Shown here piece by piece: positions 17,817 through 26,153 of a stretch of DNA of 64,000 bases. This DNA is from Firm-04 sp946413695. GTDB lineage: Bacteria > Bacillota > Clostridia > Oscillospirales > Ruminococcaceae. The position numbers and the translations under genes are program-made. The notes beneath the pieces were generated by a model. The model ran no database searches. It was not told the origin of the DNA and saw only the letters and a list, made by a program, of their open reading frames with translations. How positions within the stretch are numbered: the first letter of the stretch is position 1; each line of letters starts with the position of its first letter. The stretch covers positions 20,810 to 84,809 of the forward strand of contig CAMKLV010000005.1 in assembly GCA_946413695.1 (NCBI GenBank), in the 5' to 3' direction.

Positions 17817-18656
17817 ATGAAAGCGAAATCTATTATACTTACTTTTATAATTGTTGCAGGACTTGCAGTAGGTGCCGGATTCTATTTTATGAATTGGCAT
17901 AACAAAAAAATGGAGGAATTGCAAGAACAATGTAATTGGGCAATAGCACATGCGAGTGAGGAAGATGAAAGACGCAAAGAAGTTGAAGAATCTTTGGAAG
18001 AAATGGCAAAAAAGAATAAAGATTTGGAGGATTTAGTTGAAACAGTAAAGAGAAATAGAGATGCTTGGAAAAGCAGCTCGAATCGTTTTGAAACTGCATT
18101 AAAAGAAATGAAAAAGAAATACACACGCAAAGAAACAGTTATCGAATCTGCTGAAATCGAACATCAAATACGGGAAATCAATGAATTAGCGGTTATTGAG
18201 TATTAATATCGACATACGAGCGTTCTTGATGAACAAGATATGTTTAGTATTTCGTTCTTGGATGGTACAGCTATTCCTTTTACGCAAAAAAGATGCATTA
18301 TTTCGATGGATGGTACAATTAAAGCAGGAATAGATGCGGATCAAGTTACTGTTAATCCGGATAATAAATCTAAAAAAATTATCATAGGTCTTCCCGCGCC
18401 AAAGGTTTTGTCAAATGAACTGGACGAAAAATCACTGTATGTTTATTTAGAACAGGACACAGTTTTCAATAGAGTTAGGGCGGAGGATCACAGCAATTTG
18501 AGACAAAGAATCAAAGCAGAAGCTCAACAACTTGCAAAAGAAAATGGCGTTATGGAACAGGCGACTGAAAGAGTTAAGCTGTTAATCAAAACGATGCTTG
18601 AACAGGTGCCGGATATAAAAGAATCATACTCAATTGAATTTGAAGAAGTGAAATAA
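17817..18656 (+). pseudogene. DUF4230-family membrane protein gene interrupted by an in-frame TAA
   Basis: Two open pieces lie in the same frame and are separated only by one TAA (18204-18206). The first piece (17817-18203, 129 residues; GGAGG 10 bases upstream of its ATG) has an N-terminal membrane helix and a charged coiled coil. It ends EINELAVIEY. The second piece reads on directly (YRHTSVLDEQDMF) into the DUF4230 core (IPFTQKR, MDGTIKAGID). Joined, they give about 279 residues, a normal family size. A CAA-to-TAA change would explain it. The ATG at 18240 has no ribosome site. The gene is notably AT-rich compared with its neighbours, which suggests acquisition. The function of DUF4230 is unknown. 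Confidence 0.75.
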
Positions 18657-18718
18657 TCATATAGATGTAAATGGGCATTTTTCATAAAGACAAAAAATGT
18701 ATTTATATGATAGAACAA

Positions 18719-18761
18719 GCCGCTCAAATCTGCGTAACACGCAAATTGAGCGGCTTTATCT
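18719..18761 (+). terminator. Terminator after the DUF4230 gene
   Basis: GCCGCTCAA and TGCGT pair with ACGCA and TTGAGCGGC, followed by TTTATC. Confidence 0.7.
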
Positions 18762-18775
18762 ATATCAAATATAAA

Positions 18776-18850
18776 ATGGGGTCTGGGGATAATATCCCCA
18801 GCGGGGTTTGGGGCAGAGCCCCATTAAAAATCATCGCGGTGCGCTCTGCG
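18776..18850 (+). repeat. Dispersed palindromic repeat (site 5)
   Basis: TGGGGTCTGGGGATAATATCCCCAG, then GGGGTTTGGGGCAGAGCCCC, then ATTAAAAATCATCGCGG. All three modules of the family are present in order. Confidence 0.7.
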
Positions 18851-18856
18851 TGCTCC

Positions 18857-19474
18857 TCATTCTATCGTCAGGGTGCCGTTGATCGTTTTGGGGTTCAGCG
18901 AGGTCTTGGTTTCGTCATTGAACGAATCAATAACCGTGACGAACGTGAAGGTCTGACCGGAAGGCGCGTCCTCCGGAATGTCAAAATAAACTGTGAAGAT
19001 CGTGCCGTCTTCGGAGTTGTTTTCGCCGGAGAGTGCACCGAATGCGATGAGATGATCCTCCTCATTGACCAGACACGATTTCATAAAGCCCTCTGCCGCT
19101 TTGCCGAGATCGCATTTTCCGCCGGGGGAATCCGAGAACTCGTTATCCGATTTTTCAGTAACCGGTTTGAGCTTGGTGTCATAAAAAAGCTGAATGCCGC
19201 ATGCGGAGTATCCCGGGTTGTTCCAGACCTGAACATTGACCGGAACCGCCTTGTCACCGGCATGCGCCGTGACCGATGCTGCACCGATCGTCAGGTCGGT
19301 GCCGATCTCAGGCTGACTGTCGGCATCCGGCTGTTCGCTGCTTTCAGCGGATGCTTCTGCGGTACTCGATGAGACAGCGGAATCTTCTGCTGCGGACGGC
19401 TGATTGCCGCATCCGGAGAGAAATGCAGCGAGGGAGCATGCAGCCATCATGGCTGCGAATTGACGAAATTTCAT
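18857..19474 (-). CDS. Lipoprotein with a cohesin-like domain
   Basis: A 205-residue exported lipoprotein. The signal sequence ends in the lipobox LSGC at about residues 19-22. A Ser/Ala/Glu-rich linker to about residue 57 leads to one beta-sandwich of about 145 residues with cohesin features: LTIGAASVTAHAGDKAVPVN at its start, YSACGIQLFYDTKLKPV, LIAFGAL, GTIFTVYFDIPEDAPSG and a final NGTLTIE strand. Cohesins bind dockerins; a lipid-anchored single cohesin would hold a dockerin enzyme or scaffoldin at the membrane. Its ATG overlaps the DUF58 stop by four bases (AAAGGA upstream), making it the third gene of the moxR operon. A generic Ig-like fold cannot be excluded. Confidence 0.72.
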   Translation of the reverse strand: MKFRQFAAMMAACSLAAFLSGCGNQPSAAEDSAVSSSTAEASAESSEQPDADSQPEIGTDLTIGAASVTAHAGDKAVPVNVQVWNNPGYSACGIQLFYDTKLKPVTEKSDNEFSDSPGGKCDLGKAAEGFMKSCLVNEEDHLIAFGALSGENNSEDGTIFTVYFDIPEDAPSGQTFTFVTVIDSFNDETKTSLNPKTINGTLTIE

Positions 19475-20586
19475 GAAGCGTTTTTCCTTTCAAATTGTAG
19501 CGTTATATGCCGGACATTGCCCGGATGTGCTCGATCCCTGAGCGGCTTGAGCGATAACACCGTGAGGCGCGGATCTGCGGCGGCAAGGCGCATCAGTTCC
19601 GGCGAGACAAATGCCGTCACGATAATCACTGCGGTATTCTGGTTGGCGGCGAGGAACCGCCGGAGCATTTTGGGGAATTTGCAGGCGATCGTATCCGGCA
19701 GTGCTGCGAGCATGCGCAGCAGATGCCGCAGACCGTCTGTGCCGCTGACAACCTTCGATTCCGCCGGTGCCTGCCCGATGACCGTGTTTGCCATCAGCCG
19801 GACGGGCAGATGCATGCGCTCCGCATTGCCGAGCAGTGCCGCGCAGAGCCGGATTTCATCCTCAAACAGTGCGCGGTCGGAGAGTTTGTCGCGGTCGGTC
19901 TCGCGCGTTTCGAGATTCAGCATCACTGTGATCTCCGGCGCCGCAGTCTCATGATACTGCCAGACCACGGGCTGCTCTGAGCGTGCCGATGCCGTCCAGC
20001 TGATGTCGCGGACTGCATCGCCGTCTGCATAGGGACGGATGCCGCAGATCGCAAAGCGGTCGGGGATGACTGATCGCCGCCGGATGATCTCGCCGCTGAA
20101 CTGCTGCGGCAGCTCCGCAAGCGTGTTCAGATTCCGGACGGCAGGCAGGACGGTCAGGCGCGCGACAACCTCCGGCAGCGGGTTTGACCATTCCGCCGTG
20201 CCGAACAGGTCACTGATGACAAGCACCACATGCGACACGGTGAACATGCCGCGCTTTGTGCAGGTCACGCGCCAGTGCCGCTCGATTTTTTTGTACGGAA
20301 ACAGGCAGAAGCAGCTCGAGACGAATCTTGTCTCCTCGGAGACAGAGGATTGTCCGGATGCAAACTTCAATGAGGAATCTGTGGTCAGCTCTGCCTTGAT
20401 CCACGGCAGCGGGATCGGCTTGCGGCTGATGATTGTCTCGATCAGCTCGACGGTATCGCCCTCTGTGACCTCATCTGCGGAGAACGCGAGCGTGTAGGTC
20501 AGCTTGCGGAATCCGAACCGTTCAATGAGCCGCTGCGTGAGCAGGACGGCAAGTCCGATGCTGAGCAGCAGGAGCACGAGAATCAT
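19471..20586 (-). CDS. DUF58 (vWA-like) protein
   Basis: About 371 residues. The N-terminus is a membrane helix (MILVLLLLSIGLAVLL), followed by an immunoglobulin-like region (FSADEVTEGDTVELIETI). The family core has RRSVIPDRFAICGIRPYADGDAVRDISWTASAR, the usual DUF58 signature, and a degenerate von Willebrand A fold. A longer frame opens at 20700, but the ATG at 20586 overlaps the moxR stop (ATGA) and starts exactly at the membrane helix, so I chose it. DUF58 proteins work with MoxR ATPases, probably in maturation of exported or metal-bound proteins. Confidence 0.92.
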   Translation of the reverse strand: MILVLLLLSIGLAVLLTQRLIERFGFRKLTYTLAFSADEVTEGDTVELIETIISRKPIPLPWIKAELTTDSSLKFASGQSSVSEETRFVSSCFCLFPYKKIERHWRVTCTKRGMFTVSHVVLVISDLFGTAEWSNPLPEVVARLTVLPAVRNLNTLAELPQQFSGEIIRRRSVIPDRFAICGIRPYADGDAVRDISWTASARSEQPVVWQYHETAAPEITVMLNLETRETDRDKLSDRALFEDEIRLCAALLGNAERMHLPVRLMANTVIGQAPAESKVVSGTDGLRHLLRMLAALPDTIACKFPKMLRRFLAANQNTAVIIVTAFVSPELMRLAAADPRLTVLSLKPLRDRAHPGNVRHITLQFERKNAS

Positions 20587-21548
20587 GTTTTGGGTACCTC
20601 GACACTGTTCACGATTTCCGTGAGGACGGCTTCTGAAGCCTGCCGGTCGGAGAGCAGACCGTCCGAAGCCTGCAGGCGGTGTCCGCAGACCGGTATCCAC
20701 ACCGCTTTGATGTCATCCGGCAGCAGATAGTCTCTGCCTTCCATTGCTGCGACCGCCTGCGCCGCATGACGCAGTGCAAGCGCGGCTCGGGTGCTCAGTC
20801 CGAAGCGCAGTTTGGAATGGCTGCGCGTTGCTTCGGCGAGTGAGAGCAGATAATCGAGCACTGCCTCAGAGGCGGTGACTGTTTTTACCGCAGCCTGCGC
20901 GGAAAGAAGCATCTGCGGCGTGATGACGGGCGTCAGCGATTCCAGCGGATCGGTCAGCTGACGGTCGGCGAGGATCGCACGCTCCTGACTGCGGTCGGGC
21001 GTGCCCATCGAAAGGCGCATGAAGAAACGGTCGAGCTGTGCTTCAGGCAGCGGGAATGTGCCCTGCAGTTCCACCGGATTCTGCGTTGCAATGACAAAGA
21101 ATGGCTCGGGCAGCGAATAGGTTTTGCCGCCGGCTGTCACCTGATGCTCTGCCATGCATTCGAGCAGACCTGCCTGCGAACGCGGCGCCATACGGTTGAT
21201 TTCATCGGCGAGCAGCAGATTCGTGAACACGGGGCCCTGCCGGAATTCCATATGCCGCGCACCGGAGCCGTCCTGCTGCAGAATCTCGAAGCCCGTCAGG
21301 TCGGCAGGCATGAGATCGGGCGTACACTGCACACGGCGGCTGTCGCAGCCGGTCAGGATCGAAAACGCCTTGACGAGTGTTGTCTTGCCGGTGCCGGGAA
21401 GATCCTCCAGCAGGACATGTCCGCCGCAGAGCAATGCGGCAGTGAGCATGCGGAGTGTATCAGGTGCACCGATGATGACGCGGCCTGCGGCTTCGGTCAG
21501 CCTGCCGGTCAGTGCGGGAAGATCAGTGATGCGGATTACGTCTGCCAT
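20583..21548 (-). CDS. MoxR-family AAA+ ATPase
   Basis: A 321-residue AAA+ protein of the MoxR subgroup. It has Walker A LPGTGKTTLVKAF, Walker B LLADEINRMAPRSQAGLLECM, sensor 1 FVIATQNPVELQGTFPLPEAQLDRF, and a lid region with GLSTRAALAL. MoxR ATPases act as chaperones with a vWA/DUF58 partner, which is the next gene. It leads a three-gene operon whose last gene is the cohesin-like lipoprotein. The third position is more often held by a transglutaminase-like gene in other bacteria, so the layout is unusual. Confidence 0.95.
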   Translation of the reverse strand: MADVIRITDLPALTGRLTEAAGRVIIGAPDTLRMLTAALLCGGHVLLEDLPGTGKTTLVKAFSILTGCDSRRVQCTPDLMPADLTGFEILQQDGSGARHMEFRQGPVFTNLLLADEINRMAPRSQAGLLECMAEHQVTAGGKTYSLPEPFFVIATQNPVELQGTFPLPEAQLDRFFMRLSMGTPDRSQERAILADRQLTDPLESLTPVITPQMLLSAQAAVKTVTASEAVLDYLLSLAEATRSHSKLRFGLSTRAALALRHAAQAVAAMEGRDYLLPDDIKAVWIPVCGHRLQASDGLLSDRQASEAVLTEIVNSVEVPKT

Positions 21549-21583
21549 ATTCGGCTCCTTTCACTTGGTGTGAGATATATTAT

Positions 21584-21612
21584 AGTATACCATGCAGAGA
21601 TGCATTTGTCAA
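21584..21612 (-). promoter_or_regulatory. Promoter of the moxR operon
   Basis: TTGACA (21612-21607), a 17-base spacer and TATACT (21589-21584) on the minus strand. The remainder of the gap to 21949 is AT-rich and belongs to the divergent GH9 leader. Confidence 0.85.
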
Positions 21613-21878
21613 ATATCATGATAGTGATATACTAGCTGTATAATCGAGCGTGCAATCTACAGAGGATAAATATTTAATCAAATTTAAGATTCAAATAACG
21701 AATTAGAAGAATCTTGCGATAAATAGCATCTTCAGCATATTTCACAAGCGCATATTTGATTTGTTATACAGAATGTCCAAGCAATAAGTGAAAGGATTGG
21801 CAAATGTTCGATATTTATTCATAGAATGTTCATAGTCTGTCCATATAATACAGGAAGTTTTCGTATATAATAAAAATG

Positions 21879-21920
21879 TCGGTTTCCGACTTCCGGCTGA
21901 GAGGGAACTGCCGGAAAAAT
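21879..21920 (+). promoter_or_regulatory. Leader with two stacked hairpins upstream of GH9
   Basis: GTCGG-TTT-CCGAC (21879-21891) is followed by TTCCGGC (21891-21897) pairing with GCCGGAA (21910-21916) and then AAATTTT. TATAAT boxes lie at 21844 and 21866, without a clear -35. The second hairpin resembles a weak terminator inside the 5' leader; it could attenuate or stabilise the mRNA. Confidence 0.4.
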
Positions 21921-21949
21921 TTTAACAAACCTTTGAGAGGGGATTCCAT

Positions 21950-24085
21950 ATGAAAAAAAGAATGATCCACCGCGTCGGCGCTGCCTGTACGAGCGCCGTC
22001 ATGTCGCTCGGCACCCTGATGGCTGTCGGCGCAGGCTCCCCGTTGTCTGTCAGCGCTGCTGACGGCGACAACTATGCAAAGCTGCTGCAGTACAGCTTGT
22101 ATTTCTACGATGCCAACATGTGCGGCAGCGATGTCCAGACACTCGGCGCAATGGAATGGCGCGGCAACTGCCACACCAACGATGAGGTTCCGGGCGGCTT
22201 CCACGATGCAGGTGACCACGTGATGTTCGGTCAGCCGCAGGGCTACACCGCTTCTACGCTCGGCTGGGCTTACTATGAGTTCAAGGATGCTTTTGAGGCA
22301 ACCGGTCAGGGCGAACACCTCAAGGTCATCACCGATAAGTTCTGCAAGTTCTTCCGTGATGCTACGGTTCTGAACGGCAACAATGTCTCTAAGGTCCTCA
22401 TCGAGAAGGGTGACGGCGATACCGATCACATGTACTGGGGCGCTCCTGAGCAGCAGGGCAGCAGAGGCAGAATGCTCTGGACAACCGGCGGCGCTGCAAA
22501 CGTCACTGCACAGTACGCAGCGGCACTCGCAGCAAACTATGTCAACTTCGGCAATCCGGATGACCTCAAGTACGCAAAGGCACTCTATGACTTTTCCAAG
22601 AGAGACACCGGCTTCTATTCTGCCGGCTCGTTCTATGAGGCAAAGTGGACAGGCTCGCAGGATGAGCTGAACTGGGCAGCAGGCTGGCTCTATCTTGCAA
22701 CCAAGGACGATACTTATAAGAATGATATCGCGAAGGCGGGTCAGGCTTATTCCAACCATTCCTGGGAAAGCGTCCAGCTCGGTGCAGGCATCTTGAAGGG
22801 TGAGATCACCGGCGACTGGGGCAGCACAGGCTTCCTCAGCAACTTCAAGGGCGATAACTACTGCTTCCTCGAGAACTGGGAATGGGGCAGCGCAAGACAT
22901 AACGCAACTGCACAGTTCTGCTCGCTGGTTGCTGCTAAGCACAACAAGGGCGATGCAAGCTGGGCAAAGGGTCAGATGCAGTACCTCACCGGCGACAAGG
23001 CATTCGCAAACGGTCAGACCTACTGCCTCGTCTGCGGTTTCAAGCCGAACGCTTCCAAGAACCCGCACCACAGAGCAGCTTCCGGCACCAACAGTGCAGC
23101 GGCTGAGAATGACGGCGTTCAGAACAAGTACACCCTCGTCGGCGCTCTCTGCGGCGGTCCGACCAATGCACAGGGTGCATACCGTGACGTCCGTTCCGAT
23201 TATCAGGCAAACGAGGTCGCACTGGACTACAATGCAGGCTTCGTCGGCGCAGCAGCAGGTCTCTATCACTTCTACAAGACCGGTCAGATCGACACCAGCA
23301 TCACCGGCGTGAAGAAGATCTATAACGGCAAGGGCAGCACGGACGGCCCGCAGCAGACCACACCGTCTTCTGAGGAGACCAAGCAGGATACCACCAAGCA
23401 GCCGTCTTCGGATAACAATCCGGGCAGCGGCTCCGGCGGCAGCCTGACCTTTACCAAGGCAACCGATATCGACAGCAATCCGAAGTGGGTTGCACAGACC
23501 AACGGCTCGACCAAGGTTACATTCAAGCTCAAGACCAACTCCAATGATACCGAGGCGAACGGCTGCTACGAGATCAACGGCAAGATGACCGAGTGGAAGG
23601 CAAGCCCCTCCGGCGGTGAAATGACCGTTGAGGCAGAGGTTCCGTCCGGCGCAAGCGAGATCTATCTCACCGTCTGGTGGCCGACTTCCGCAACGCTCGA
23701 GAGCGTGACCGGCAACGGCAGCGGCAGCAGCCAGCCCCAGCAGACCGAACAGCCGAAGCAGACCACGCCGGAGGTCACCACAACCACTACCACCACGACA
23801 ACTACTACCACCACTACTACGACTACCACCACAACCACTCCGCCGACTGAGCCGGAAAGAGATGTGGCATCCATGTTCGGTGATGCAAACTGCAGCGGCA
23901 AGGTTGACGTTTCGGATGCAGTTATGGTTGCACGTTTTGCAGCTGAGGACAGCTCTGTCAGACTGAGCAATATCGGACGCCTCAATGCAGACGTCACGCA
24001 TGACGGCAATATCCACAGCGATGATGTCATCAAGATCCTGAAGTATGTTGCAAAGCTCATCTCCGCAGATGACCTTGCACACTGA
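21950..24085 (+). CDS. GH9 endoglucanase with C-terminal binding-like module and dockerin
   Basis: A 711-residue exported cellulosomal cellulase. Signal peptide (1-36) is followed directly by the GH9 barrel (about 40-455). Asp86 and Asp89 in GGFHDAGDHV form the base motif and Glu422 in YQANEVALDYNAGF is the catalytic acid. After a Pro/Gln/Ser linker comes an uncharacterised beta-rich module of about 95 residues (around 495-590). A run of about 24 threonines (around 608-632) follows, then a dockerin (643-707) with DANCSGKVDVSDA and DVTHDGNIHSDD loops. The ATG has GAGAGGGG upstream. It should cut cellulose or mixed-linkage glucan. Confidence 0.95.
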   Translation: MKKRMIHRVGAACTSAVMSLGTLMAVGAGSPLSVSAADGDNYAKLLQYSLYFYDANMCGSDVQTLGAMEWRGNCHTNDEVPGGFHDAGDHVMFGQPQGYTASTLGWAYYEFKDAFEATGQGEHLKVITDKFCKFFRDATVLNGNNVSKVLIEKGDGDTDHMYWGAPEQQGSRGRMLWTTGGAANVTAQYAAALAANYVNFGNPDDLKYAKALYDFSKRDTGFYSAGSFYEAKWTGSQDELNWAAGWLYLATKDDTYKNDIAKAGQAYSNHSWESVQLGAGILKGEITGDWGSTGFLSNFKGDNYCFLENWEWGSARHNATAQFCSLVAAKHNKGDASWAKGQMQYLTGDKAFANGQTYCLVCGFKPNASKNPHHRAASGTNSAAAENDGVQNKYTLVGALCGGPTNAQGAYRDVRSDYQANEVALDYNAGFVGAAAGLYHFYKTGQIDTSITGVKKIYNGKGSTDGPQQTTPSSEETKQDTTKQPSSDNNPGSGSGGSLTFTKATDIDSNPKWVAQTNGSTKVTFKLKTNSNDTEANGCYEINGKMTEWKASPSGGEMTVEAEVPSGASEIYLTVWWPTSATLESVTGNGSGSSQPQQTEQPKQTTPEVTTTTTTTTTTTTTTTTTTTTTPPTEPERDVASMFGDANCSGKVDVSDAVMVARFAAEDSSVRLSNIGRLNADVTHDGNIHSDDVIKILKYVAKLISADDLAH

Positions 24086-24142
24086 TTGATCTCATCGAAT
24101 GGTACATATTGCGTGAAAACGTTATAATTTCAGATTCGGGCA

Positions 24143-24169
24143 CGGATACGGCTTTTATAGCCGTATCCG
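24143..24169 (+). other. Hairpin between the two GH9 genes
   Basis: CGGATACGGC (24143-24152) pairs with GCCGTATCCG (24160-24169). No T-run follows, so this may stabilise or process a joint GH9-GH9 transcript, or be a weak terminator. Confidence 0.45.
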
Positions 24170-24250
24170 CGTTCGCATATACACAGATTGGTGCAAATTT
24201 TAATAAACGCACCAAAATAAAGGCGGAAAACGCCAAAGGGGAGGTTTCTT

Positions 24251-26065
24251 ATGTATCATTCCGCGAAAAACAAAAAGACAACTGCTGCAATCCTGAGCGC
24301 CGCGATGCTGTTAAGCTGCGGCAATGCACTTGCAGCACCGGTCACTGCAGCCGGAGAATCGAACAATTATACCGAGGCGCTTGCGATGTCTCTGTATTTT
24401 TACGATTCCAACGCCTGCGGTTCCGGTATCACGGACGGTCCGCTGACATGGCGCGGCGACTGTCACACCTATGACGGACAGGCAAGTGTCGGCAGTCTCG
24501 ACGGTGCGGCAAAAGCCGTTGTCGATCCGGACGGTGACGGCAAGGTCGATCTCGACGGCGGCTATCACGATGCAGGCGACCATATCAAATTCAACCTGAC
24601 AATCGGCTTTTCGATGAGCAGCCTTGCGCTCTCGGAGTATCTGAATCCCGGCGTTTACAAGCAGGCGAGATGCTTTGATCATTTGCAGTATGTGCTTCGC
24701 CGCGGTGCGGATTTCATGATGAAATCGACATTCCTGAATGACAGCGGCGAGGTTGTCGCGGTTGCGGGAACGGTCGCGAACGGCGATATTGACCACGGTC
24801 AGTTTTTGCCGCCGGAGGAGCAGACCTATCAGCGCGATGTCTACTGGCTGACTGCCTCCGACAACAATTCCGCTGTCTGCTGCGAAATGGCGGCGGGTCT
24901 TGCGGGCAGCGCATACATCTTTCAGGATACTGATCCGCAGTATGCGGCAAAGTGCATCAAATATGCAAAGGCGCTGCTGGCGTTCGGTCAGAAACATGTC
25001 GGCAACAACTGCGCCGGAATGAGCTTCTATTCCACCGATGCGATGTATCAGGATGAGGAGGCAATGGCTTCGGCGTGGCTCTTTGCGCTCGGCGAAGGCG
25101 ACAAGCCCTCGAGAACCCCGAAGAACGGCGACTACGGCGGGATCGGTGACTGGTACAGATATTCCTGGGACAAGGTCTGGCAGGGTTATGCTGCACTGAT
25201 GTATAAGGCGACCAAGGATACCGCCTTTAAGGATGAGCTGATCTATGAGGTCAAGAATGCAGGCGGTGTTGCGGCAGGCAAGTATAACGGCGACGGCTGG
25301 GGCGCGGCGCGCTATAACTGTGCGCTTCAGATGAGCGCGCTTGCAATCGCGGACGGTGATGCATCCTCGGAGTATGCGACCGGCGCAAAATGGCAGATGG
25401 ACTACATCCTCGGCGGCAATCCGCTCGGTTACAGCTTCCTGCTCGGCTACGGCGACAAATGGCCGACCCACATCCACCACCGTGCGGCGCAGCACCTGAA
25501 ACAGGGTGAATCGCTCGTGAACAATCCGGAAGTGAAGTTCACGAATTACGGCACGCTCGTCGGCGGCATTGATGCTTCCGGCAACTATCAGGATCACTCC
25601 GACAAGTATCAGTATACCGAGCCGGCGCTCGATTACAACGGCTGCTTTGCACTTGCCTGTGCAGGTCTTTGCAGACTCTACGGCGGTGATGAATCTGCGA
25701 TGGCTGCTCTTGCCAAGAGTGCTTCGGAGATCAACGAAAACTTCGATTTCGGCGGTGAACCGCTCATTTTTGATGAGACCACCACAACACCGGTCACCAC
25801 CACAACAACATCCGAAACCACAACAACCACAACCGTCTCCGAGACAACCGCACCCTTCGGAAAGCTGGAACTCGGCAATGTCAACTGCGATGACCGCGTG
25901 GATGTTTCCGATGCGGTGCTGCTCGCGCGCTATAAGGCTGAGGATCAGAAGGCGCTGATCTCTGCGCAGGGCAAGCTGAATGCCGATGTCGATCAGAACG
26001 GCGCGCTGAACGGTGAAGACGTTACGCTCATTTTGAAGTATATTGCCAAGCTGATCACATTCTGA
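24251..26065 (+). CDS. GH9 cellulase with dockerin
   Basis: A 604-residue exported cellulosomal enzyme. Signal peptide (about 1-36) is followed by a GH9 barrel to about residue 500, a Thr/Glu-rich linker (about 515-540) and a dockerin (541-603; VNCDDRVDVSDAV and VDQNGALNGED loops). The base Asp107/Asp110 lie in GGYHDAGDHI and the acid Glu457 in QYTEPALDYNGCF. Just before the base motif is an extra acidic loop, DPDGDGKVDLDG, that looks like a calcium site. GGGGAGG lies upstream of the ATG. It may be co-transcribed with the first GH9, 165 bases upstream. The two GH9 enzymes differ enough to be distinct, not a recent duplication. Confidence 0.94.
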   Translation: MYHSAKNKKTTAAILSAAMLLSCGNALAAPVTAAGESNNYTEALAMSLYFYDSNACGSGITDGPLTWRGDCHTYDGQASVGSLDGAAKAVVDPDGDGKVDLDGGYHDAGDHIKFNLTIGFSMSSLALSEYLNPGVYKQARCFDHLQYVLRRGADFMMKSTFLNDSGEVVAVAGTVANGDIDHGQFLPPEEQTYQRDVYWLTASDNNSAVCCEMAAGLAGSAYIFQDTDPQYAAKCIKYAKALLAFGQKHVGNNCAGMSFYSTDAMYQDEEAMASAWLFALGEGDKPSRTPKNGDYGGIGDWYRYSWDKVWQGYAALMYKATKDTAFKDELIYEVKNAGGVAAGKYNGDGWGAARYNCALQMSALAIADGDASSEYATGAKWQMDYILGGNPLGYSFLLGYGDKWPTHIHHRAAQHLKQGESLVNNPEVKFTNYGTLVGGIDASGNYQDHSDKYQYTEPALDYNGCFALACAGLCRLYGGDESAMAALAKSASEINENFDFGGEPLIFDETTTTPVTTTTTSETTTTTTVSETTAPFGKLELGNVNCDDRVDVSDAVLLARYKAEDQKALISAQGKLNADVDQNGALNGEDVTLILKYIAKLITF

Positions 26066-26075
26066 GGATATGTTT

Positions 26076-26116
26076 CGCAATCGCGCACGGTGCATGCCTG
26101 CGCGATTGCGGTTTGT
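26076..26116 (+). terminator. Terminator after the second GH9 gene
   Basis: CGCAATCGCGCA (26076-26087) pairs perfectly with TGCGCGATTGCG (26099-26110), then GTTTGTC. It overlaps the region where a longer start of the next gene would lie, supporting the later start. Confidence 0.75.
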
Positions 26117-26153
26117 CATGATTTTGAACAAAAGATTGCAGGAGGACTTCCGC

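Noticed and set aside
18671..19372. Open frame of 233 codons on the plus strand
   Set aside because: It begins in a terminator, crosses a palindromic repeat and lies antisense to the cohesin lipoprotein gene.
23774..23842. Possible CRISPR or tandem-repeat array
   Set aside because: The repetitive ACN triplets encode a threonine linker within the GH9 reading frame; there are no spacers.
21830..24082. Open frame of 750 codons antisense to the first GH9 gene
   Set aside because: Shadow of the GH9 gene; the Val/Cys/Leu-rich product has no family features.
24143..24169. Intrinsic terminator between the two GH9 genes
   Set aside because: The stem is perfect but no T-run follows, so I listed it as a hairpin only.
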